Below, in pieces: positions 1 through 7,140 of a stretch of DNA of 64,000 nt. Both the position numbers and the translations under genes were made by a program. The notes under the pieces are model-generated. The model ran no database searches, was not told the origin of the DNA, and worked only from the letters and a program-made list of their open reading frames with translations. Source of the stretch: Candidatus Neomarinimicrobiota bacterium (GTDB lineage: Bacteria; Fidelibacterota; JAANXI01); the NCBI GenBank assembly GCA_021734025.1, contig JAIPJS010000009.1, positions 1 to 64,000 on the forward strand, written 5' to 3'. The stretch's first letter is position 1, and each line of letters starts with the position of its first letter.

Positions 1-35
1 CGGAGTTGGTCGAAGGCTTTTTTGATATCGTGCAT
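1..35 (-). CDS. N-terminus of an unidentified protein (runs off the window)
   Basis: Reading leftward from an ATG at 35, the first residues are M-H-D-I-K-K-A-F-D-Q-L and the frame is open to the window edge. An AAGGAG Shine-Dalgarno sequence lies 8 nt before the ATG, which is the main reason to call a start here. It begins about 80 bp after the stop of the broken propeller gene on the same strand, so it could be cotranscribed with it. The product cannot be recognised from eleven residues. Confidence 0.5.
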   Translation of the reverse strand, partial: MHDIKKAFDQL

Positions 36-115
36 GAGGCTATCTCCTTGTTTTATTATGAGCTTAGCACCCATAATATACACAGGAGTAGCCTTCTGTA
101 CGAGTCTTTTTCTGT

Positions 116-1162
116 TCATTGAGTTTCGCACAACGGGTTAATAAAAGTGTAAATAATGTCTTTATATACCAAAAACGTCTCGTCAATTTTACTAACGCTT
201 TGGAAATACAATTTCTCAGTGTTGTTTGTATTGGCGAAATCGAACTTGCGTATTTTAATCATATTCAAATTAGTAAGGTCTAATTGCAGTATGGACTTTT
301 CTGCACCATAGAACGGTATGTAAAGCATATCTCCGGAAATAAACGCATCAGCAAAAAGTGTTGCGGTGATGTACGGACTTGATTCTGGTTCGATATTACT
401 ATACTTATCCTCAATCTTATTAAGTCGCGGTTTTAACACCGGAAGAGATTCCAGGTTTAATTCATTCATGTGGCCATTTATCAAATCATAAAATCGAATT
501 ATCGGATATGTTTTTAACACAATAATCAAATAACGATCGTGATACAGTGCTAACTGTCTTCCTCCCCGGCTCGCCCGAAACCAGACTGATTTGTCGGACC
601 GCCATTCCCCGATACCTTCAATAATATTTCCGGAATAATCGAGAACGGCTATTGGTTGCTCCCACAATGGAGTCGAGATATATATTGTCTTATTCTTGTT
701 ATCTACAGCTAATCGATTTATTACTCTTACCGGTAATCTAACCGATCGTAAATAATTTCCGTTCGTAGTTAAAAACAAGTTAATTCTTCTGTTTCCCTCA
801 TCAATAACAAATAGTGTGTCCCCCGTTATTGATGAGGCTCCTGGGCCAATAAATTCTCCCCTACCGCGTCCTCTCCGTCCGATGTTCATCGACCTTTTAT
901 ACTCCTTATCGATTTTTACAACGCGATGATTGGAATAGTCAGAGAGATAGAAATGTTTATCATCCTTTGAAATCCATAACACGTTGGACAGATACGTCGA
1001 ATCCGGCAGAGCAGGAAAGGTAGAACTCGGCGCAAAAACAGTCTCAGACTTCTCCGAATACTTAAAGTCAAACGAATGATATTCTTACGATTGTTTCTGA
1101 CAACATAATAAAATTATTGCTGGCAATAGTGTAATGATCAACAAGGAATGAATTCTATCCAT
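116..1162 (-). pseudogene. Six-bladed beta-propeller lipoprotein gene interrupted by an in-frame TAA
   Basis: An ATG at 1162, preceded by AAGGAG 4 nt upstream, opens a lipoprotein signal sequence: charged MDR start, hydrophobic core, then I-L-L-C-C. Four codons after the second Cys the frame meets TAA at 1085-1087, then continues open without a shift for about 320 codons to the true stop at 116. The rest is a propeller of the BF3164/TolB-like six-bladed family, with blades such as FYLSDYSNHRVVKID, a G-R-G-R-G-E-F motif and LFVIDEGNRRINLF. A GTG at 982 could restart translation, but that product would be about 288 residues, lack the signal peptide and lose part of the first blade. It may be a recent nonsense mutation, a sequencing error or recoding. 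It is separated from the upstream cassette by a terminator and 650 bp. Confidence 0.75.
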
Positions 1163-1812
1163 AGGACTCCTTAGTTTTTAATGATAGATGGTGAGAATTC
1201 TTATAGAAATTTCGGACAATGTTTTGGATGTCATATTTAATAATAACAGTATCTTAGCCACGAATAACACCCCGAGTATCCTATGTTTAAACCCAACCGA
1301 AGCCATACGCAAACCTAGGTGCGCGGGAAGTTTACGACGACGACTCGCGGCCTGCTTCGGGCGACTGGTGTGAATTTCGTGTGCATTGCCCGGTTCTTGG
1401 CTAATCCGAAAACCGACATGACCCTGGAACGACTCCAACCACGGGTGACCGATGCATTATATCATATGTTTCGACCTTTGTGTGGGTATTTCTCGCGGAA
1501 TGTTGGAGCCTTCGACGGTTTTTCTGGAAAATGCATGCACATAGAGCGTTTTGAGTTTTTAGGCGGGATCCACTAAGATTTTTTAAAATATCTATGTTGA
1601 AATTTCTATATAGAGGTCAATAACGCAAGAATAAATAATTTTTGGAGTATAAGTATAATAGAATTTTCTCCAAACAAGCCACATCCACAACTAGAAATTT
1701 TTAACTTAAATAGAAACGAAACAGTAGAGATGGTTAATCCGATTGAAATTACTATAAAACACCCGTTGCGTGAAACTAAGCCAAGGCATGTTTCACACGA
1801 CGGGTTATATGA
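1163..1812. other. Non-coding gap in the AT-rich island, with a GC-richer patch
   Basis: No convincing gene lies here. The stretch about 1300-1560 is clearly richer in G+C than the island around it. It carries only short open frames on both strands that resemble no family I know. A perfect 12-bp inverted repeat (TATAGAAATTTC at 1202-1213, its complement at 1599-1610) brackets the patch, so it could be a small degenerate inserted element. In AT-rich DNA a 12-bp match could also arise by chance. The left part must hold the promoter of the broken propeller gene, and the right end holds the cassette terminator. Confidence 0.4.
1761..1805 (-). terminator. Rho-independent terminator of the peptide-redoxin-propeller cassette
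   Basis: Two 16-nt arms at 1761-1776 (ACCCGTTGCGTGAAAC) and 1790-1805 pair at 14 of 16 positions. The two exceptions can form G-U pairs in RNA. The loop is 13 nt. On the minus strand the hairpin starts 7 nt after the propeller stop and is followed by GUUUUAUAG. It should end the transcript of genes 1813-4084 and uncouple it from the next propeller gene. Confidence 0.75.
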
Positions 1813-2850
1813 TCATAAATTTGACCATTCATCCGATAATCTATAAGTATATATCCAGTTCTGCCAAAGTACATATAATAATGAATCGTTTATTAGGGCA
1901 ACCTTATGCCCCCTGCCGTTAAGCCTAATAGAATATAAGTATGATAAATTGTCAGAGCTGTAAAAATCTACATGTTCATGTTTTCTACTCGGGTTATGGC
2001 TTAAGATTGCTATTTGATTATTTGAAGATGTTAAATCGCTACAGCTTATTATTGCATTATGATCAACATAAGTAATTTGAATATTTTCCGCATACTCTTT
2101 ATTGTAGATGGTTGGCTCTAAGTTACCATTTATTGTATATACGCCTATGAATGGGATAAAATTTTTATAAACAACCATTCTTCCAAGTCGAGTATAGGCT
2201 TGAAGTATATTTATCTCATCTAACTCGGCAAACTTTGACCCGTGGTAAATGTTGTTGTTTTTATGTTGTTCAAGAGGAATGTCTGATATCACACTGGAAG
2301 TATCACCAGTAACTATATCATATGAACTAATTTTTTGCAAAGGATATGATTCTGGACAATACAAGATATTTCTATCCCGAACTGATAGGATTCTGTAAGG
2401 CCGCATTGGTATTTTATATGTTTTGATACTATCCGAAAATAAAGGCCAAATTAATATTCTGCTGATCCGAGGATCCGCAAGCGCAACTAATGAATCCGAT
2501 ATATACATATCTGTAATTTGTATAGATTCACCCGGACCGTGTCCCATAGAAATCGTCATTGTTTTATAGACCTGTAACCGATTGGTCTCAAGATGCCGCT
2601 TTAATGAAATAATTTCATTACTCCCTCCGTCATAAATAAAAAGATTTCCTGAAGGAGTCGCACGAAAGAACCAAGGGTTTACAATATTCGAAAATTTAAT
2701 ACTATCATTTGGTACAGCCTGAACAACTGTTCGATTAGTTTGTGATTGAGTTTCAAAATGAATTTCTGCAGGATTTTCATTTTTACACCCAAGTAGAGAT
2801 AAGATACTTAGCATACTATAAATAACTAATATAACTGATTTATTTTCCAT
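1813..2850 (-). CDS. Six-bladed beta-propeller lipoprotein
   Basis: The 345-residue protein starts with a lipoprotein signal peptide (LSLLGC lipobox, Cys at about residue 22), so it should be anchored in the envelope facing the periplasm or the outside. The body shows the diagnostic G-H-G-P-G-E of BF3164/TolB-like six-bladed propellers, normally G-x-G-P-G-E-F, followed by repeated blade strands such as ALADPRISRILIWPL and IPFIGVYTINGNLEP. The start overlaps the redoxin-like gene by 11 nt, so the two are translationally coupled. A strong terminator follows. These propellers are recurrent partners of short secreted peptides in FCB genomes, but their function is unknown. The coding sequence is AT-rich compared with genes beyond 4300, which suggests an acquired cassette. 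Confidence 0.8.
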   Translation of the reverse strand: MENKSVILVIYSMLSILSLLGCKNENPAEIHFETQSQTNRTVVQAVPNDSIKFSNIVNPWFFRATPSGNLFIYDGGSNEIISLKRHLETNRLQVYKTMTISMGHGPGESIQITDMYISDSLVALADPRISRILIWPLFSDSIKTYKIPMRPYRILSVRDRNILYCPESYPLQKISSYDIVTGDTSSVISDIPLEQHKNNNIYHGSKFAELDEINILQAYTRLGRMVVYKNFIPFIGVYTINGNLEPTIYNKEYAENIQITYVDHNAIISCSDLTSSNNQIAILSHNPSRKHEHVDFYSSDNLSYLYSIRLNGRGHKVALINDSLLYVLWQNWIYTYRLSDEWSNL

Positions 2851-3460
2851 TTCTAATTTTACTCGATTTTAAATAATTAAATAAGGAGTCTTTTGAAAAT
2901 TCTATCTTGAAATCATCAATAATCGAATCATTTTTTGCAACTATCAAATAAGGAGTATGGAAGGTGTTAAATAAACTATACAGTTCATTTTTTATATTAT
3001 TTTTATGATCTATAAATATGGGGACACTATTAGACAAACTTCCACCATAATCTCTCAATTTATCGATAGAAAAATCACCTGATATAATATAACTAACTGA
3101 CTGAATTTGCCTGGCATCGATCTTTTCCAATTGAAGTTCAGCAACAAATTTACTGTTAAATAGATAATTGTAGCACGGACAATCATATGGAGTTGTAATG
3201 AAAAAAACATTAAAATTTGAATTTTGGTAAGACTGATTTTCACTCAATAAAAATGTGCTCTCCGGAAAGATGGAAATCTCAGATTCTCTCAAATTATTAT
3301 CACCTTCGGACCCAAATAACAACAAGGCATTTAATAGGAAAAAACACGAAATAAAAACACGCAATCCTGGCACTACTAACTGCCAGGATTGCTTCTCAAT
3401 TGAACTGAGTTCTATTTCGGTCATACAGATTAAGAGGCTAAAAACTATGCCGCCCTCCAA
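2840..3460 (-). CDS. Membrane-anchored redoxin-like protein with a C-P-C motif
   Basis: This 206-residue protein has an N-terminal hydrophobic anchor (about residues 29-50) followed by a thioredoxin-like domain. It has an FFITTPYDCPCYNYLF strand-loop, with Cys 94 and Cys 96 where TlpA-type proteins carry CxxC, then SYIISGD, a VPIFIDHKNNI strand and a TPYLIVAKND strand typical of the thioredoxin fold. The spacing is C-x-C, so ordinary disulfide exchange is uncertain. The cassette order (peptides, redoxin, propeller) suggests it acts on the peptide cysteines in the envelope. That is inference. The start is unclear: TTG at 3460 begins 2 nt after the upstream stop without a good ribosome site, ATG at 3424 also has none, and a GGAGG at 3458-3454 sits where it would serve an AUA codon. 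Confidence 0.65.
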   Translation of the reverse strand: MEGGIVFSLLICMTEIELSSIEKQSWQLVVPGLRVFISCFFLLNALLLFGSEGDNNLRESEISIFPESTFLLSENQSYQNSNFNVFFITTPYDCPCYNYLFNSKFVAELQLEKIDARQIQSVSYIISGDFSIDKLRDYGGSLSNSVPIFIDHKNNIKNELYSLFNTFHTPYLIVAKNDSIIDDFKIEFSKDSLFNYLKSSKIRNGK

Positions 3461-3462
3461 AA

Positions 3463-3720
3463 TTAAGAGGAAGGGTTCAAATAGAACGTCGCTGATACGC
3501 TAACAGGCCCAGCTGAAACTGTAACTGTCGCACACATATCCTGGCCTCCAGGACATACTGAGCCAACTGCCGAAATAACAGAATCAACCATTTTATCCAC
3601 TTTCGATTTCTCAGCAGCCTGAATAGTATCAATCCGGCTATTCGCACCTTGAGGAAGGGGAATACTTAACATCATGAACACCATTATTACCCCTGTTAAT
3701 GTTCTCATTAAGGATTTCAT
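3463..3720 (-). CDS. Secreted 85-residue C-P-G-G-x3-C peptide, paralogue A
   Basis: An AGGAGG ribosome site sits just upstream of the ATG. The N-terminus is a clear signal sequence (MKSLMRT, then a hydrophobic stretch to about residue 22), followed by a short mature part. From A-A-E-K (residues 35-38) to N-P (82-83) it aligns without gaps to paralogue B, with about 20 of 50 positions identical. Shared features are GSxCPGG at about 53-59, a second Cys exactly seven residues after the first (C56 and C63), a V-S-x3-T-F pattern and a terminal N-P. No catalytic domain is visible. It is about the size of the NVEALA peptides of Bacteroidetes and has the same propeller neighbour, but the NVEALA motif itself is absent. 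It could be a signal, toxin, structural subunit or modified peptide. Confidence 0.75.
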   Translation of the reverse strand: MKSLMRTLTGVIMVFMMLSIPLPQGANSRIDTIQAAEKSKVDKMVDSVISAVGSVCPGGQDMCATVTVSAGPVSVSATFYLNPSS

Positions 3721-3835
3721 AACTTACTCCTCCTTACTTTTGTTTTCTTAAAAAATCTGATATTTTGGTACTCTCTAAATATAAATATCTGATAGCAACA
3801 CCTTGTTATCAACATTACATTAATGATTGTCAAAA

Positions 3836-4084
3836 CTAATTTGGATTTTTAAAAAAAGTCAGAGTTGTACTCACAGTATCATCAGTAAAATTAATACTGG
3901 CACATTTAATTCCTCCTCCTGGACAAAATGAACCAAATATCCCTATTGCTTCCTCAACAAAATCTTGGTGTGGGTATTTTTCTGCAGCATGTAATTTTGA
4001 TGTATGTCCATAGTTCTGAATGGATGAAGAGAGAGGATTGATTAAAAAGGTGATAACTATTGCCATAAAAATTCTTATTAACAT
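3836..4084 (-). CDS. Secreted 82-residue C-P-G-G-x3-C peptide, paralogue B
   Basis: ATG at 4084 is preceded by AGGAG about 9 nt away. The hydrophobic N-terminus (residues about 4-18) is a signal sequence. The mature segment A-A-E-K (33-36), GSFCPGG (51-57), C61 and the C-terminal T-F-F-K-N-P match paralogue A without gaps, so the pair arose by duplication. It is the first gene of the cassette. The 115-bp spacer to paralogue A may allow separate regulation. The AT-rich region 4085-4286 upstream must hold the promoter, but I found no sigma-54 type -24/-12 element there. Function is unknown. Two divergent copies with conserved Cys spacing suggest selection on the folded mature peptide. Confidence 0.75.
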   Translation of the reverse strand: MLIRIFMAIVITFLINPLSSSIQNYGHTSKLHAAEKYPHQDFVEEAIGIFGSFCPGGGIKCASINFTDDTVSTTLTFFKNPN

Positions 4085-4286
4085 AGTATAAATCTCCTAT
4101 CTTTAAATTAACGTTATTTTTTTAATCACTTTATTTATCAGAGAACAATAATTATTCCAATTTTTACTTCAATATTATATATGATTGTTTTAATTGAACT
4201 TATAGATTATTTAATAATCGATACAAAAGATTAATATAGTACTTGGTTTTCTCTATAGGTTGATTCGTTCTCACTATAAGCAGATT

Positions 4287-5759
4287 TTAATCCGGTTGTA
4301 GTTTGTTCTTATATAAAAAATTCAAAAATTGTTTATATTCCTTTGCGGAAAGATTGAATTGCTGTATTAATTTCTTATAGGTTTTCACTTCCTCAATCCC
4401 TCTGGCAATCACAGCTTGCACCTCGCTACGCTTGAGGTCTCTCGCCATGTACGGCTCCTTCACCACCTCCCAAAAGCTCTCCCCTTCTTCCACCATCTTA
4501 TGATAAAGTCGGTCATGGATAGAGCGTTCTTCCATGTTTTTCTTGTGATTCGGAGTTGATCCATACGGTAAGAGTTGGGCACGCACCTCTTTGTTCGAGA
4601 CCCTGCCCTGGTCAACGTACATGGAATAAATATTCTGTATTACCTGATGCAACTCCCGCACATTCCCGGGCCAGTGATATTCCCGGAGGAGGTGCCATAC
4701 GCTTTTATCGAGGACAGGGATGTCATCCGAACCCTTGCTATGCTGGCGCAGGAAAGCACGGGTAAGGTGCTCAATCTCTTCCGGGCCGCGCTCCCGCAAT
4801 GGCGGCAGGACGATCTGACTCCCCTTTAAGCGAAAATAGAGATCCTGCCGCAGTGCGCCGGAGGTTAACAACTCCTCCGGAGAACGATTTGTCGCCGCAA
4901 TCATCCGGACATCCACCCTCTCCGGCGTGTCCTGTCCCACGGGATACACTTCGCCATTCTCCAGCACTCGCAACAACATACTCTGAACTCTCGGAGACAA
5001 TACTTCCAGTTCGTCCAGCAATAGCGTGCCTCCGTCGGCAGTGCGGAACAGCCCTTTTCGGGAACGGGTGGCTCCGGTGTAACTCCCCTTCCGATGGCCA
5101 AACAGGGTACTCAAAGCCATGTTATCATCGGTTAACTGTCCGCAGTTATAGGCGACAAATCTGTTCTCACTGCGCCCGCTCAACAGGTGCAATGCCCTGG
5201 CGATCAGTTCTTTGCCGGTTCCCGTTTCGCCGACTAAAATTACAGGTACGGTCATCTGAGATATACGATCCGCCATCTCCAGCGCTTTATTTACCCCGAC
5301 CGATTCTCCATAGATCGTGACCGGCTCCCATCCTATCTCCTCACTTTTTGAAGCCAACTTATACCGCAAATACCACGAACGATACCAGCGTCGAAATGCA
5401 CGAAGGCTTTTTTCGGGCGGCTTGGCATTCCAGCCAATCCAACCGGCCGGTTCCTTTCTCCACCCGACAGGAGCAATCGCCATCCCGGATCTTTTGTGAC
5501 CATTGCCATTAATCCCGGGCATGTGATGATCACACCTATTCTTATCCTTCCACAAAATATCGTAATCGACATTTCCACTAACCTCTTCCTGCACCCACAG
5601 GCAACATGCACTTTCACCAACCCGGCCATGAAACCCGTGCATGATATATCTGACAATCTCCTGCCAGTTGTTTAACGGCACCGGAGGGTAATCGTCTGCC
5701 ATGAAAGAAAAAGACCGTTCTTGAATATTCTGTATTCGGGTAACGGATATTTTTCTCAT
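4287..5759 (-). CDS. Sigma-54-dependent transcriptional activator without a receiver domain
   Basis: The centre is an AAA+ sigma-54 interaction domain: Walker A GETGTGKE at about residues 177-184, a sigma-54 contact loop reading G-S-Y-T-G-A (normally GAFTGA), Walker B GGTLLLDELE, then AATNRSPEEL and the W-P-G-N-V-R-E-L motif. About 155 residues precede it with no response-regulator Asp site, so it probably senses a ligand or partner directly. The C-terminus is a helical tail ending in KEYKQFLNFLYKNKL rather than a clear Fis helix-turn-helix. I place the start at 5759 because AAGGAG lies 7 nt upstream. An earlier ATG at 5813, inside the TolC gene, has only a weak site. It is the last gene of the RND efflux operon, so it may control that operon. 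The final 100 bp is as AT-rich as the next island. Confidence 0.85.
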   Translation of the reverse strand: MRKISVTRIQNIQERSFSFMADDYPPVPLNNWQEIVRYIMHGFHGRVGESACCLWVQEEVSGNVDYDILWKDKNRCDHHMPGINGNGHKRSGMAIAPVGWRKEPAGWIGWNAKPPEKSLRAFRRWYRSWYLRYKLASKSEEIGWEPVTIYGESVGVNKALEMADRISQMTVPVILVGETGTGKELIARALHLLSGRSENRFVAYNCGQLTDDNMALSTLFGHRKGSYTGATRSRKGLFRTADGGTLLLDELEVLSPRVQSMLLRVLENGEVYPVGQDTPERVDVRMIAATNRSPEELLTSGALRQDLYFRLKGSQIVLPPLRERGPEEIEHLTRAFLRQHSKGSDDIPVLDKSVWHLLREYHWPGNVRELHQVIQNIYSMYVDQGRVSNKEVRAQLLPYGSTPNHKKNMEERSIHDRLYHKMVEEGESFWEVVKEPYMARDLKRSEVQAVIARGIEEVKTYKKLIQQFNLSAKEYKQFLNFLYKNKLQPD

Positions 5760-5793
5760 ATCTGGGCTCCTTGCGTAATACTTGCCGCAGAGA

Positions 5794-7140
5794 TCATTGT
5801 CCCTCAACCTCATCCCACTTCCCGGTCAACAGCTCATATCGAAATGCGGTTTTTGTCAGCTGGTATTTAGCCGTGACAGCAGACCGCCGGGCATTCAGAT
5901 AGGATTGGACTGCGTTCAGATAATCACGGAAGGCCGTAATCCCCGCACGATAATTTCTCCGTTCATACGCATGGATGGCTTTGTAATCGGCGATATTCCG
6001 GCGCCGGCGCGTATAATTGCGGAACTGTGTTTCATACAAATTGCAAATTTCAAATACTTGCCGATACGCATCCTGGCGTTGCTTTCTGAGGTCTTCCGAT
6101 ATCGTCCGGATCTGGCTCGTCCGTCGCTCAATTTCTATTAATTGTGCGCTTTGATTATAAAGCGGGAACGACACCTGGAGACTCACCGAGGTATTCCAGT
6201 TTCGGGCAAAATTCCCGTATACCTCTTCCAACCTGCGGTTGCCGCGTTGATATTGTGTATTCAGGTTGAGTCCCGGAAACATCTGCCACCGGGCTTTTTT
6301 CCGCTCAAGTTTAGCTGTCTGTAATCCGGCTGTCAGTTCCTGTGTGGCAGGATGTGTGTTGACAACAGCATCGAAATCCGTTTGCGCTCCAATGGTTGAA
6401 TCGCCGGGTACCGCGGGCGGGATAAACACCGTCGAACCGGCCAACTCCCTCCCCATAATATTCATTAGTGTAAACCGAGACTGCTTGTACCTGCCCGCCT
6501 GTCGAGAGATTTCCGTCTCCTTGTTTCTGATCTCCACCTGAATCCTGCGTAAATCTATCGCCGGTTGCAATCCTTCGTCGGTCAATCCCTTGATGAAATC
6601 CCGCTGCCGGCGAAGATAACGAAGCTCCTCCCGGGATATTTCCAGGATTTCCTTTTGCTCCAGCAGGTCGGTAAACCCGGTAAAGGCTTGCTCTAAAACC
6701 TGGCGTTGAATTTTTACCAGCGATGATCGTCTGGCCTTGTACCGCGAGTCTAGTATTTCGGATGTCCTGTGACGGTTGCCCCAATCGAATACGGTATAGG
6801 ACATGGAGACACCTGCTGAATGATACCCAAATGTCTGTCCTTCCTGCCGGAAGGATTGAGCGCCAAGATAGACTTCTCTGGGACCCTGTTGGTTTTGCGA
6901 AGTGGATAGAGCGAAAGAGATCTCTGGCAAATAGTCGCCGATATGCAACTGCTGCATCGTGCCGGCCGTTTGGAGTTCCGCTCTGGCTTTCGCAATGTCC
7001 GGGCTATGCTCCACGACCGCCGAGGCAATCATATTCCAGGTCAGCGTATCCTGGGCATTTAGCATTGTTATGGGAACCAACAATGCCATTGGGACAACCA
7101 CACAGCGAACCCAAATTTGTATGCAAAATTTCCGACTCAT
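5794..7140 (-). CDS. TolC-family outer membrane efflux channel
   Basis: At 448 residues it has a signal peptide ending near LNAQD and two repeats of long amphipathic helices typical of OEP/TolC, with motifs such as SPDIAKARAELQTAG near the start and GITAFRDYLNAVQSYLNARR near the end. It forms the outer-membrane exit duct of a tripartite pump. Its ATG overlaps the stop of the upstream RND gene as ATGA, showing coupling within the operon adaptor-RND-RND-TolC. The 3' end lies just before the sigma-54 activator. A second TolC at 18421 belongs to the ABC exporter, so each pump has its own channel. Confidence 0.9.
   Translation of the reverse strand: MSRKFCIQIWVRCVVVPMALLVPITMLNAQDTLTWNMIASAVVEHSPDIAKARAELQTAGTMQQLHIGDYLPEISFALSTSQNQQGPREVYLGAQSFRQEGQTFGYHSAGVSMSYTVFDWGNRHRTSEILDSRYKARRSSLVKIQRQVLEQAFTGFTDLLEQKEILEISREELRYLRRQRDFIKGLTDEGLQPAIDLRRIQVEIRNKETEISRQAGRYKQSRFTLMNIMGRELAGSTVFIPPAVPGDSTIGAQTDFDAVVNTHPATQELTAGLQTAKLERKKARWQMFPGLNLNTQYQRGNRRLEEVYGNFARNWNTSVSLQVSFPLYNQSAQLIEIERRTSQIRTISEDLRKQRQDAYRQVFEICNLYETQFRNYTRRRRNIADYKAIHAYERRNYRAGITAFRDYLNAVQSYLNARRSAVTAKYQLTKTAFRYELLTGKWDEVEGQ

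Noticed and set aside
1178-1576. Overlapping open frames of 61-86 codons on both strands
   Set aside because: They overlap each other in opposite directions, have no ribosome site, no recognisable domain, and odd composition. A real gene would not be expected on both strands.
1600-1846. Open frame on the plus strand with protein-like composition
   Set aside because: It lacks a start codon and ribosome site, crosses the terminator hairpin and overlaps the end of the propeller gene. Possibly a remnant, but not supportable.
3463-4084. NVEALA family for the two peptides
   Set aside because: Size and gene context match, but the NVEALA signature and its Cys pattern are absent. I describe them as a separate C-P-G-G family.
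4085-4286. Sigma-54 promoter upstream of the peptide cassette
   Set aside because: No GG-N10-GC pair of the right form appears on the minus strand, so control by the neighbouring sigma-54 activator is not supported by sequence.
4799-5320. Long antisense frame opposite the sigma-54 gene
   Set aside because: It mirrors a strongly supported coding frame and has no motif; it is a shadow of codon bias. The same holds for antisense frames at 9681-10256, 16533-17216, 30287-31072 and 41539-41922.
5760-5813. Upstream start of the sigma-54 activator at 5813
   Set aside because: AAGGAG lies 7 nt before the ATG at 5759, while the 5813 start lies inside the TolC gene with a weak site.
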